64,000 bases of DNA from assembly GCF_020783335.1 (NCBI RefSeq), contig NZ_CP086068.1, positions 1,612,001 to 1,676,000 of the forward strand, in the 5' to 3' direction. This DNA is from Mucilaginibacter daejeonensis. Lineage in GTDB: Bacteria > Bacteroidota > Bacteroidia > Sphingobacteriales > Sphingobacteriaceae. Position numbers and translations under genes: made by a program. Every line of letters starts with the position of its first letter. Position 1 is the first letter of the stretch. Below are positions 1-7,974 of the stretch, piece by piece. Below the pieces are notes generated by a model. It saw nothing but the letters and a program-made list of their open reading frames with translations. It was not told the origin of the DNA and ran no database searches.

Positions 1-113
1 TTATTTGCGTCTGCCTTTATCGCTGACCTCCTCGTTGTCATTTGCCTGTAACGGGAACTTTTACTAATATTTTTATCAAAAATTACTGTTACCTTTAACT
101 CTGGTTAAACGAT

Positions 114-1397
114 ATGGCAACAGAAGTAAAATGTCCTAATTGCGGTCATGGATTCCCGATAGAGGAAGTAATGACCGAAGAGTACAAGAAGCAGCTGCGC
201 AACAAGATGCAGCAGTATACTCAGCAAAAGGAAGAAGAGTACCGCAAGAACATCCAGCAGCGTGAGGATGAGTACCGCAAAAAGGAGGACGAGTTCAACG
301 CCAGGCAACGTCAGCAACAGCAGCAATTTGACCTGAGACTGGCCGATGAAAAGCGCAAGGTACAGCAGGAGATGGAAGAGGCGTTGCGCCGGTCGATACA
401 GGCCGATGTGGAGCACCAGATGCGTTTGTTAGAGAACTCGGTAAAGGAGCAGGATGAAAAGTTACGTGCTGCCCGCCAAAAAGAGCTCGAGTACATGCAA
501 AAAGAGCGCGACCTAAAACAACGCGAAGAAGAACTGGAGCTGATCACCGAGCGCAAGCTACAGGAGCAACGCGAGGCATTGGCCGAGAATATTCGCAAGC
601 AGGAGGCCGAGAAATTTTCGGTACGCGATAGCGAGTACCAGTTCAAAGTACGTGAGCTGGAAAAGCAATTGGACGACCAAAAACGTTTGGCCGAAGAGAT
701 GAAACGCAAGGCCGAGCAGGGCTCTATGCAATTACAGGGGGAGGTACAGGAGTTGATGCTCGAAGAGCAGCTTCGTGGTTACTTCCCGTTCGATATGGTG
801 AACGAGGTAGGCAAGGGTATCCGTGGTGCCGATTGTATTCAGACCGTTCGCAACCAATTCGGCCATGAGTGCGGCAAGATCATTTACGAGAGTAAGCGCA
901 CCAAGGAGTTCGGTGGCGACTGGATCGAGAAACTGAAAAAAGACATGCGCCATATGGGTGCCGATATAGCCGTGATCGTGACCCAATGCTACCCAAAAGA
1001 TATGGAGTGCTTTGGCGAGAAGGATGGCGTTTGGATCTGCTCATTCAATGAGCTTAAAGCGGTATCGTATGTGCTCCGTGCCGGCATCATGAAAACCTCG
1101 GCCATTTTAAAGGCCCAGGAAGGCAAAGGCGATAAAATGCATCTGCTGTATGACTACCTTATGAGCAGCGAATTTAACGAGCAATGGAAGGCCCTGCGCG
1201 AAGGTTTTACTGCTATGCGTCTGTCCATCCATAAAGAGCGTGAGGCCATGGAGAAACTTTGGAAAATGCGCGAGAAACAACTCGAAAAAGTACTCCTTAG
1301 CGCCGTGCACATCCAGGGCTCTATAGAAGGTATTGCCGGTAGTGATAACATCAGCCTGAGCCTTACTGATGATGAGGATATGCTGATGCTGGGATAG
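114..1397 (+). CDS. DUF2130 domain protein with long coiled coil
   Basis: Predicted 427-residue cytoplasmic protein. The N-terminus has one CPNCGHGF zinc-ribbon-like knuckle (residues 7-14). Residues about 20-215 are almost entirely E, K, Q and R, a long coiled coil. Residues about 225-350 form the DUF2130 domain, where the YESKR stretch (Glu259, Lys261) resembles the E-x-K half of a PD-(D/E)xK nuclease core. The biochemical role of the family is not established; the nuclease link is inference. The start is the first ATG after a TA-CC-TTTA box at 90-97, close to the Bacteroidota -7 consensus. The gene stands alone, with an outer-membrane protein gene 86 bases downstream. Confidence 0.85.
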   Translation: MATEVKCPNCGHGFPIEEVMTEEYKKQLRNKMQQYTQQKEEEYRKNIQQREDEYRKKEDEFNARQRQQQQQFDLRLADEKRKVQQEMEEALRRSIQADVEHQMRLLENSVKEQDEKLRAARQKELEYMQKERDLKQREEELELITERKLQEQREALAENIRKQEAEKFSVRDSEYQFKVRELEKQLDDQKRLAEEMKRKAEQGSMQLQGEVQELMLEEQLRGYFPFDMVNEVGKGIRGADCIQTVRNQFGHECGKIIYESKRTKEFGGDWIEKLKKDMRHMGADIAVIVTQCYPKDMECFGEKDGVWICSFNELKAVSYVLRAGIMKTSAILKAQEGKGDKMHLLYDYLMSSEFNEQWKALREGFTAMRLSIHKEREAMEKLWKMREKQLEKVLLSAVHIQGSIEGIAGSDNISLSLTDDEDMLMLG

Positions 1398-1483
1398 GGT
1401 AGGAGAGGCCCTGTGGGCCGCCTGTGCAAACAATACGGGTAGTTGGGTTGTCAGTTCATGAACATACCACCCAACTCCCGCCT

Positions 1484-2218
1484 ATGCATATACGCTATAT
1501 CCTGATCATTGCATTGCTTTTTTGCGGCCGGGTGGCGTTGGCTCAACTCAATGATACGGTTCACTATCATGTCACCTTCAATGCGTCGGGATCCGCCAAC
1601 CGAACGCGCGATGGGAATTCTTACCTGCTCAACAATGGCCTTCGTTTCGAGATGAAGAAGAAAACCATTAGCCTTAATGCCAGCAATAGCTGGGTATACG
1701 GTAAAGCCGACAGGTCGCTCACCAACAATGACTACTCCTCATCCGTCGACTTCAATTTGTACAAAGCCATACCGCACGCCTACTACTGGGGTTTGGCCAA
1801 TTATAATACCAGCTACTCGCTTAAGATCAACAGCCAATTACTGACCGGGCTTGGCGTGGCTTACAGCATTTACGACCGGCCTAATGCCTACCTGAATGTG
1901 AGCGATGGGGTACTATATGACCTGAGCGACATCAACACCTCCGATACCACCCGCGAGGTTTACCACACTTACCGCAACTCGCTAAGGGTACAGTTCCACT
2001 TTGTGATCCGTGACCTGGTCACATTGGATAGTGGTAACTTTATCCAGAACTCCTTTACCCGCAAAGGCGATTACATCTTGCGTACCAGCTTTGCCCTGGG
2101 CTTCAAGCTTAGCAATTGGCTAAGCCTGAACAGCTCATTAGCCTACAACAAGATCGCCCGTACTGACAGCGAGAACCTCCTGCTGACCTATGGTCTTAAG
2201 TTTGAAAAGTTCTTTTGA
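1484..2218 (+). CDS. DUF481-like outer-membrane beta-barrel protein
   Basis: Predicted 244-residue exported protein. A signal peptide (residues 1-20, hydrophobic core then ALAQ) precedes alternating polar and aromatic strands typical of an outer-membrane barrel, and the chain ends in Phe (KFEKFF), as OMP C-termini often do. The pattern of short strands with many N, S, T and Y residues resembles DUF481/YdiY proteins, but that match was made by eye. An upstream in-frame start at 1424 would put 20 polar residues before the signal peptide, so ATG 1484 is preferred. No partner gene is obvious. Confidence 0.65.
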   Translation: MHIRYILIIALLFCGRVALAQLNDTVHYHVTFNASGSANRTRDGNSYLLNNGLRFEMKKKTISLNASNSWVYGKADRSLTNNDYSSSVDFNLYKAIPHAYYWGLANYNTSYSLKINSQLLTGLGVAYSIYDRPNAYLNVSDGVLYDLSDINTSDTTREVYHTYRNSLRVQFHFVIRDLVTLDSGNFIQNSFTRKGDYILRTSFALGFKLSNWLSLNSSLAYNKIARTDSENLLLTYGLKFEKFF

Positions 2219-2423
2219 AAGAACGGCCCGTCAGACTGGATCCTCTATTTCCCGAACATATTATTGAACGGTTATGCACTTGCATCACTTGCACACTTTT
2301 GCGTATCAATTCGTGCGTTTCTTTGGTCAAAATGATGTTCTAAGCACTATAACCAAAAGTAATATTGATGTGTAAGAATTTATAAATGAACGATTTGTGG
2401 CAATCAAATAAACTATGAGTTTA

Positions 2424-2912
2424 TTAAAGTTCGTTTAGCAAGCCATCGATATCCAAACGCTTGGTGTACATGGTCAGCTCGCCTTTTTCGTCTACTGGCC
2501 ACTGCTCTTTGGGGCGGTCCCAGTAAAGTTCCACCCCGTTCAGGTCAGGGTCGTTCAGGTAAATGGCCTCAGATACACCATGGTCAGATGCGCCGGTGAT
2601 CTGCGGATACTTCTCATCGATCAGCCGTTGCATAATGGCGGCAAGGTCGCGGCGCTCGGGGTAGAGGATAGCCGTGTGGTAAAGCCCGGGGTAGCGGTCG
2701 GGAGCAGGGTCGGAGCCGAGGCTGTGCCAAGTGTTCAAACCAATGTGATGGTGATAGCCACCGGCAGAGATGAAGGCCGCCTGAGTGCCATACTTCATCA
2801 TCAGTTCAAAGCCTAACAGGCCGCAGTAAAAATCAAGAGAACGTTGCAGGTCGCTTACTTTGAGGTGCACATGGCCTATGCGGGTATGTGCAGGTATTTG
2901 ATAATCGCTCAT
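2424..2912 (-). CDS. VOC family (glyoxalase/dioxygenase-like) protein
   Basis: Predicted 162-residue single vicinal-oxygen-chelate domain. It opens with IGHVHLKVSDLQRSLDFYC, the typical betaalphabetabetabeta entry with the first metal-ligand His. AGGYHHHIGLNTW, GLYHTAILYP and a late Glu in LNGVELYWDRP give the remaining ligand positions. It resembles catechol-2,3-dioxygenase-like VOC enzymes, but length and ligands alone do not fix the substrate. It is transcribed divergently from engB; the 56-base gap carries a -7 box for each gene. Confidence 0.8.
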   Translation of the reverse strand: MSDYQIPAHTRIGHVHLKVSDLQRSLDFYCGLLGFELMMKYGTQAAFISAGGYHHHIGLNTWHSLGSDPAPDRYPGLYHTAILYPERRDLAAIMQRLIDEKYPQITGASDHGVSEAIYLNDPDLNGVELYWDRPKEQWPVDEKGELTMYTKRLDIDGLLNEL

Positions 2913-2934
2913 GTTAAAATAAATGTTTAAACAT

Positions 2935-2942
2935 CAAATATA
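2935..2942 (-). promoter_or_regulatory. -7 box for the VOC gene
   Basis: Minus-strand TATATTTG matches the Bacteroidota -7 consensus TAnnTTTG and lies 22 bases before the VOC start codon. No convincing -33 TTTG was found at 17-23 bases. Confidence 0.45.
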
Positions 2943-2956
2943 GAAAGGGCAATTCG

Positions 2957-2964
2957 TACCTTTG
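2957..2964 (+). promoter_or_regulatory. -7 box for engB, leaderless arrangement
   Basis: TACCTTTG is a perfect -7 consensus and ends only 4 bases before the engB ATG. Transcription would therefore start at or within a base or two of the start codon, leaving no Shine-Dalgarno site. Confidence 0.55.
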
Positions 2965-2968
2965 TATC

Positions 2969-3577
2969 ATGAATGTAAGATCTGCCGAGTTCATATGCAG
3001 TAATACACAGATTTCCAAACTGCCGCCACCCGAAAAGCCGGAATACGCTTTCATTGGCAGATCCAATGTAGGGAAATCGTCTCTCATTAATATGCTCACT
3101 GCCAAAAAGGGTTTAGCTAAAACATCGCAAACCCCTGGTAAAACGCAACTTATCAATCACTTTTATATTAACGAAGAGTGGTATTTGGTCGATCTTCCTG
3201 GCTATGGTTATGCCCGCATCTCTAAAAGCAAAAAGGAGGATTGGAACAAGTTCATCCGCACTTACCTGGATAAGCGTGAGAGTTTGCAGTGCGTGCTGGT
3301 GCTGATCGATAGTCGCCTGGAACCACAAAAGATAGACCTGGAGTTCTGCAACTGGTTAGGGAGCAAAGGGCTGCCCTTCGTATTGATCTTCACTAAGGCC
3401 GATAAGCAGTCGAACGTGAAGACCGACCAGAACGTAGCCAAATTCAAGAAAGCCTTGAAGGCCTCGTTCGAGGAAATACCGCAATACTTTATCACTTCCT
3501 CAGAAAATAAACTGGGACGCGATGAGGTGTTGAATTTTATTGACGAAGTGAACAAGGGCTTTGTGAAGAACTGGTAA
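2969..3577 (+). CDS. engB: Ribosome-biogenesis GTPase EngB/YsxC
   Basis: Predicted 202-residue cytoplasmic TRAFAC-class GTPase of the YihA/EngB/YsxC family, which acts in assembly of the large ribosomal subunit. Visible motifs in order: G1 GRSNVGKSS (about 30-38), G2 in the TPGKTQ stretch (about 55-60), G3 DLPGYG (about 75-80), G4 TKAD (about 142-145) and G5 TSS (about 176-178). Length is normal for the family. The start lies directly behind a perfect -7 box with no room for a leader. The prenyltransferase gene follows 28 bases downstream on the same strand. Confidence 0.95.
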   Translation: MNVRSAEFICSNTQISKLPPPEKPEYAFIGRSNVGKSSLINMLTAKKGLAKTSQTPGKTQLINHFYINEEWYLVDLPGYGYARISKSKKEDWNKFIRTYLDKRESLQCVLVLIDSRLEPQKIDLEFCNWLGSKGLPFVLIFTKADKQSNVKTDQNVAKFKKALKASFEEIPQYFITSSENKLGRDEVLNFIDEVNKGFVKNW

Positions 3578-3605
3578 CCTATCCAGGCAAGATAAGAGAT
3601 ACAGC

Positions 3606-4463
3606 ATGAAAAAATACTTTTCCTTAGTAACATTTTCGCACACCATATTCGCCATGCCTTTCGCCTTTATCGGCTTTTTCTTGGCGGTCAGTACCACCCC
3701 GCATCCGTTCGATTGGCTTAAGCTGTTGCTGATGTTGTTGTGCATGGTATTTGCCCGTAACTCGGCCATGGCTTTCAACCGTTACCTCGACCGCGACATC
3801 GATGCCATGAATCCGCGTACTAAGGTGCGCGATATTCCTGCCGGCCGTATATCACCTGCTTCGGCATTAACTTTTACTTTAGTTAATTGCGCTTTGTTCG
3901 TGATAACTACATGGTTCATTAATCGCATTTGCTTTTACCTTTCGCCTGTGGCGTTATTAGTGGTGCTGGGATATAGTGCTACCAAACGCTTCACCGCGCT
4001 TTGTCACCTGGTGCTTGGGTTAGGCCTTTCGTTAGCCCCCATCGGTGCGTACCTGGTGGTGGCAGGTGAGTTCGCCATGTTGCCGGTGTTCTTCTCGCTG
4101 GCAGTGGTTTGCTGGGTGAGCGGTTTTGATATCATCTACGCTTTGCAGGATGAAGGCTTCGACCGGGAGAACCGTTTGCATTCGATCCCAAGTGTGTTGG
4201 GTACCGAACGCGCTTTGGCCGTGTCCACCTTCTTGCATGTACTGTCGGCGGTGTTCGTGATCATGCCGGCCATCTACACGGAGGTAGGGGTACCATACTA
4301 CATCGGTATACTGGTGTATTGCAGTATGTTGGTGTATCAGCATCGCCTGGTAAAACCCAATGATCTGAGCCGCGTCAACTTCGCCTTCATGACCACCAAT
4401 GGAATAGCCAGTGTGGTGTTCGCCGTATTTTTCCTGATCGATCGGTTATGGATCCGCAAGTAA
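3606..4463 (+). CDS. UbiA-family aromatic prenyltransferase
   Basis: Predicted 285-residue integral membrane enzyme with eight or nine hydrophobic segments. Both prenyl-diphosphate/Mg2+ motifs are present: NRYLDRDID (Asn58, Asp62, Asp66) and DEGFDRENR (Asp182, Asp186). In this phylum such proteins, often labelled 4-hydroxybenzoate polyprenyltransferase, most likely serve menaquinone synthesis; MqnP of the futalosine route is a good candidate because quinone in this group is menaquinone. The exact substrate is inference. The last 16 bases overlap the start of the Crp/Fnr-type regulator gene, so the two are probably translationally coupled. Confidence 0.85.
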   Translation: MKKYFSLVTFSHTIFAMPFAFIGFFLAVSTTPHPFDWLKLLLMLLCMVFARNSAMAFNRYLDRDIDAMNPRTKVRDIPAGRISPASALTFTLVNCALFVITTWFINRICFYLSPVALLVVLGYSATKRFTALCHLVLGLGLSLAPIGAYLVVAGEFAMLPVFFSLAVVCWVSGFDIIYALQDEGFDRENRLHSIPSVLGTERALAVSTFLHVLSAVFVIMPAIYTEVGVPYYIGILVYCSMLVYQHRLVKPNDLSRVNFAFMTTNGIASVVFAVFFLIDRLWIRK

Positions 4464-5059
4464 AAGCTCACTTTGATACCTTTAGGTTCGAGCTCGAGAA
4501 GCTGGTCATCTTCACCAATGAAGAGTGGGCGCTTTTTGAACCTCATTTAAAGCTGCGTAGGTTGAAGAAGAAAGAGCTTTTTACCGAGGTGGGCAACGTA
4601 TGCACCGAGGTAGGCTTCATCGTGTCAGGTTCGATACGTTTTTATCACGTGAAGGACGGACAGGAGATCACCAACTACTTTTGCCTCGATAACGAATTTG
4701 TAAGCTCCTATAAAAGCTTTTTGGTACAGCAGCCAAGCAATACCTACCTGCAGGCATTGGAGGACTGTACGCTCGTCGTATTCACCTACAACTCGATGCA
4801 GCGGTTACTGGATGACCCACGCATAGCCCTAAAGATGGAGCGCTTTGGCCGAAAGATAGCGGAGTATCTCATTTGCTGTTATGAGGATAGGGTATTGGCC
4901 TTTGTGGTACAAACTCCCGAGGAACGCTACATGGCCCTGCTTAACAGTAACTCTCGCATATTGCAACGCATCCCTCAGCATTACCTGGCCAATTACCTGG
5001 GCATTACCCCAGTGTCACTATCTCGCATCCGCAAGCGCATGTTCGAGCCAGCAAAGTGA
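4448..5059 (+). CDS. Crp/Fnr-family transcriptional regulator
   Basis: Predicted 203-residue regulator. Residues about 25-120 form a cyclic-nucleotide-binding-like beta barrel (GFIVSGSIRFYHVKDGQE), residues about 125-155 a dimerisation helix, and about 160-200 a winged helix-turn-helix (HYLANYLGITPVSLSRIRK). The effector is unknown: the barrel lacks an obvious cAMP-binding RxS and has no Fnr cysteine cluster. It overlaps the prenyltransferase gene by 16 bases. The Cys-poor Bacteroidota members often control nearby redox genes, but the target cannot be read here. Confidence 0.85.
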   Translation: MDPQVKAHFDTFRFELEKLVIFTNEEWALFEPHLKLRRLKKKELFTEVGNVCTEVGFIVSGSIRFYHVKDGQEITNYFCLDNEFVSSYKSFLVQQPSNTYLQALEDCTLVVFTYNSMQRLLDDPRIALKMERFGRKIAEYLICCYEDRVLAFVVQTPEERYMALLNSNSRILQRIPQHYLANYLGITPVSLSRIRKRMFEPAK

Positions 5060-5090
5060 GCTGAGCCGTTTTCTTATCTTTTGTTAACGT

Positions 5091-5118
5091 TTTGGCTGTC
5101 AGCCGCCACCTACTTTTG
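5091..5118 (+). promoter_or_regulatory. Promoter of the broken epimerase gene
   Basis: TTTG at 5091-5094 (-33) and TACTTTTG at 5111-5118 (-7, fits TAnnTTTG) are 16 bases apart, slightly short of the usual 17-23. The start codon is 21 bases downstream. Confidence 0.45.
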
Positions 5119-5139
5119 GATTAACAACATCTAAAAGCT

Positions 5140-6066
5140 ATGCATATCATTTTAGGAGCAGGCGGCCCGGTAGCCAATGCACTTACCGCCCAATTACTAC
5201 AAAACAATATTCCCGTGAGGCTGGTAAGCCGCAGGCCAATCCAACCCAACGATCCACTGGCCCAGTGGCATCGTGCCGACCTCACCAACCCCGCTGAATT
5301 AATGGAAGCCACCAAAGGCGCCACGGTGATCTACCTTTGCGCCGGGCTGGTTTACGACAAGGATATATGGCGCCAGCAATGGCCTATCATCATGACCAAC
5401 GTTATCAACGCAGCCAAACAGGTCAATGCCCGGGTCATATTCTTTGATAACGTGTACATGTACGGACTGGTGAACGGCCCCATGGTGTAGACCACACCCT
5501 ACAACCCATCAAGTGTGAAAGGGGAGGTTCGCGCCAAGGTAGCAACTCAACTAATGGATGAGGTAAAAGCAGGTAACTTGCAGGCTACCATAGCAAGGGG
5601 TGCCGATTTTTACGGTGCCGAAAGCTTGAACAGCTTCTACGATAGCATGGTGCTGGCCAAATATGCCAAAAAGGAAAAGGCGATGTGGTTAGGTAAGGCT
5701 GATACGTTGCACAGCTTCACTTACGTGCCTGATGCGGGTAAGGCCATGTACCTGTTAGGCCAGCACCCGGAGCATGATAAACAGATCTGGCATGTGCCCA
5801 CCGCCGCACCGCTCACCGGCAAACAATTTATCGAACTGGCGGCAAAGGTGTTCGAAACCAAGCCCCGATATACCTCGGTCAATAAGTTCATGTTGCAGAT
5901 CATGGGCATGTTCAGCAAAGTGATCGGTGGTACGGTAGAGATGTATTACCAGTATGACCATGATTACCATTTCAATTCGGATAAGTTCGAGAGGGCGTTC
6001 GGTGTTAAGCCAACCACTTATGAGGACGGTGTAAGGCACCTATCTCGCACTTTGTTCAGCTTATGA
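5140..6066 (+). pseudogene. NAD(P)-dependent epimerase/dehydratase interrupted by an amber codon
   Basis: A 309-codon frame runs from ATG 5140 to the stop at 6064-6066, broken only by a TAG at 5488-5490 (codon 117). The N-terminal part has a Rossmann entry (HIILGAGGPVANALTAQLL) and the DNVYMYG segment around the active site. The part after the stop continues without any shift (TPYNPSSVKGEVRAK, then the substrate domain). The context GPMV-TAG-TTPYNPSS suggests that a Glu or Gln codon became TAG by one substitution. The rest of the frame looks undamaged, so this is a recent nonsense mutation, a sequencing error, or less likely readthrough. A GTG at 5515 could restart a C-terminal fragment lacking the NAD domain. 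Confidence 0.8.
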
Positions 6067-6183
6067 TCGGTCAAGGCATGAGGCGTTCGGCGTGCATCAT
6101 GGGAGTATAATTATTTCCTTTTCATTTGGTTTATCATCGGCTCATCCGCATATTCGCACTTCTACATTTTAATTGGAAAGAGC

Positions 6184-7884
6184 ATGATAGCCGCTAAAGA
6201 AAGAAAATATATACCCACTCAACTGGAGATCAAATGGGAGAATCTGGAACCTATATACCAGGAATTGAGCGACAGGCAGATCAGCAACGTGGCCGAATTG
6301 GAGCAATGGCTACGCGACCGTAGCGAACTGGAAGCCGCTTTAGAGGAAGATTTCGCCTGGCGATACATCCGCATGACGTGCGATACCGCCAGCGAAGAAC
6401 TGTTGCAGAACTTCCAATACTTTGCTACCGAAGTGGAGCCTAAGATAGCGCCGTTCAATAACAAGCTCAATAAAAAACTGGTTGATAACGAATTTGTTGA
6501 CCAGCTTGACGAGGAGAGATACTTCATATACTTGCGAGGCATCAGGAAGGCCATCGAGCTGTTCCGCGAAGAGAACATACCAATACAGACCGAGCTTCAA
6601 GTAGAGCAGCAAAAATACCAATCGATGACCGGTGCCATGTCGGTCGAGATAGATGGTAAAGAGCTTACTCTGGAGCAGGCTGGTGCGTTGTTAAAAGATA
6701 CTGATCGCGCCAAACGTCAGGCCGCCTGGGAAAAGATCACCGCCCGCCGCTTGCAGGATAAGCAGGCCATGGACAAGCTTTTTGACCTGCTATTGGTGTT
6801 GCGTCACAAACTTGCTCTTAACGCAGGTTTTACCAACTACCGCGACTACAAGTTCCAGGAACTGGGCCGTTTTGATTACACCCCGCAGGATTGCTATGCC
6901 TTTCATGAGGCCATAGAAACGGAGGTGGTGCCCATCCTGCGTGAGCAGGCTCAAAAGCGCCAGGAAGCTTTAGGCTTAGATAGCCTGAAGCCATGGGATA
7001 TGGATGTTGACATTACTGGCAAAGCACCATTGAAACCATTCCAGAACGGCGAGGAGCTGATCGACCGCTCGATCGTTTGTTTTGACCGCATTGGCTCATA
7101 CTTGGGTGACCGCTTGCGAGTGATGAAAGAGAACGGATTGTTCGATGTGGAAAGCCGTAAAGGTAAAGCTCCAGGAGGCTATAACTATCCACTGGCCGAG
7201 ACCGGTGCGCCGTTCATCTTCATGAATTCAGCCAATACCTTTCGTGATCTGACCACCATGGTACACGAGGGCGGCCATGCCATCCATACCTTCCTGACCG
7301 CCAACATTGAGCTGAACGACCTGAAGCATTGCCCAAGCGAGGTGGCCGAACTGGCTTCCATGTCTATGGAGCTGATATCGATGGACCAATGGGATGTATA
7401 CTTCAGCAACGAGGAGGAATTGAAACGTGCCAAGCGTGATCAGCTGATCGATGTGTTAAAGACCTTGCCTTGGGTGGCCGTGGTGGATCAGTTCCAGCAC
7501 TGGTTATACACCAACCCCGACCATACCGATGCGCAGCGTACCGAGGGTTGGGTGCAGATCTATGAGCGTTTTGGCGCTGGTTTTATTGACTGGAGCGAAC
7601 ACCGCGAAGCGGAGGCCAACCTGTGGCAAAAACAATTGCACATCTTCGAGGTGCCGTTCTACTACATCGAGTACGGCATGGCTCAGTTAGGCGCTATTGC
7701 CGTTTGGAAGAACTACAAAGAGAACCCTGAAAAAGGGTTGCAGCAATATCTTGATGCATTAAAGTTGGGTTACACTAAAACTATCAAGGAGATATACGAA
7801 ACCGCCGGTATCAAATTTGATTTCAGCGCCGGTTACGTGAAGGACCTTGCCGAATTCGTGAAAAGCGAGTTAGACAAGATCTGA
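6184..7884 (+). CDS. M3-family oligoendopeptidase (PepF-like)
   Basis: Predicted 566-residue cytoplasmic zinc metallopeptidase. The zinc site MVHEGGHAIHTF places His361, Glu362 and His365 in HExxH, with a downstream Glu in the SMSMELISM stretch as the likely third ligand. Family members cleave short peptides and recycle products of proteolysis. The N-terminal half is helical with many acidic residues, as in the PepF lid. There is no signal peptide. The start ATG follows a purine-rich GGAAAGAGC, an acceptable ribosome site. Length is typical for the family. Confidence 0.9.
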   Translation: MIAAKERKYIPTQLEIKWENLEPIYQELSDRQISNVAELEQWLRDRSELEAALEEDFAWRYIRMTCDTASEELLQNFQYFATEVEPKIAPFNNKLNKKLVDNEFVDQLDEERYFIYLRGIRKAIELFREENIPIQTELQVEQQKYQSMTGAMSVEIDGKELTLEQAGALLKDTDRAKRQAAWEKITARRLQDKQAMDKLFDLLLVLRHKLALNAGFTNYRDYKFQELGRFDYTPQDCYAFHEAIETEVVPILREQAQKRQEALGLDSLKPWDMDVDITGKAPLKPFQNGEELIDRSIVCFDRIGSYLGDRLRVMKENGLFDVESRKGKAPGGYNYPLAETGAPFIFMNSANTFRDLTTMVHEGGHAIHTFLTANIELNDLKHCPSEVAELASMSMELISMDQWDVYFSNEEELKRAKRDQLIDVLKTLPWVAVVDQFQHWLYTNPDHTDAQRTEGWVQIYERFGAGFIDWSEHREAEANLWQKQLHIFEVPFYYIEYGMAQLGAIAVWKNYKENPEKGLQQYLDALKLGYTKTIKEIYETAGIKFDFSAGYVKDLAEFVKSELDKI

Positions 7885-7921
7885 TCCCCGGCTCGTAGCC
7901 CAATTTCAAACCTATTTCATC

Positions 7922-7960
7922 ACGCGATCATGAGGGCATATCGTGCCTTCATGATCGCGT
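7922..7960 (+). promoter_or_regulatory. Strong 17-bp hairpin before the nuclease gene
   Basis: The two arms (7922-7938 and 7944-7960) pair over 17 bases with a single G-U wobble around the loop TATCG. The hairpin is 37 bases after the peptidase stop and 14 bases before the nuclease start at 7975. No run of T follows, so it does not look like a simple intrinsic terminator for rightward transcription; it may stabilise or attenuate the downstream mRNA. Confidence 0.7.
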
Positions 7961-7974
7961 TAAAGTTACTGCCC

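Noticed and set aside
1..113. 3' end of an upstream gene
   Set aside because: A minus-strand frame ending at 1-3 is closed by a stop at 61-63 without a start, and a plus-strand frame ends at 49-51 after 16 codons; neither can be supported.
2580..2816. Plus-strand 78-residue frame inside the VOC gene
   Set aside because: Antisense shadow of a well-supported coding region.
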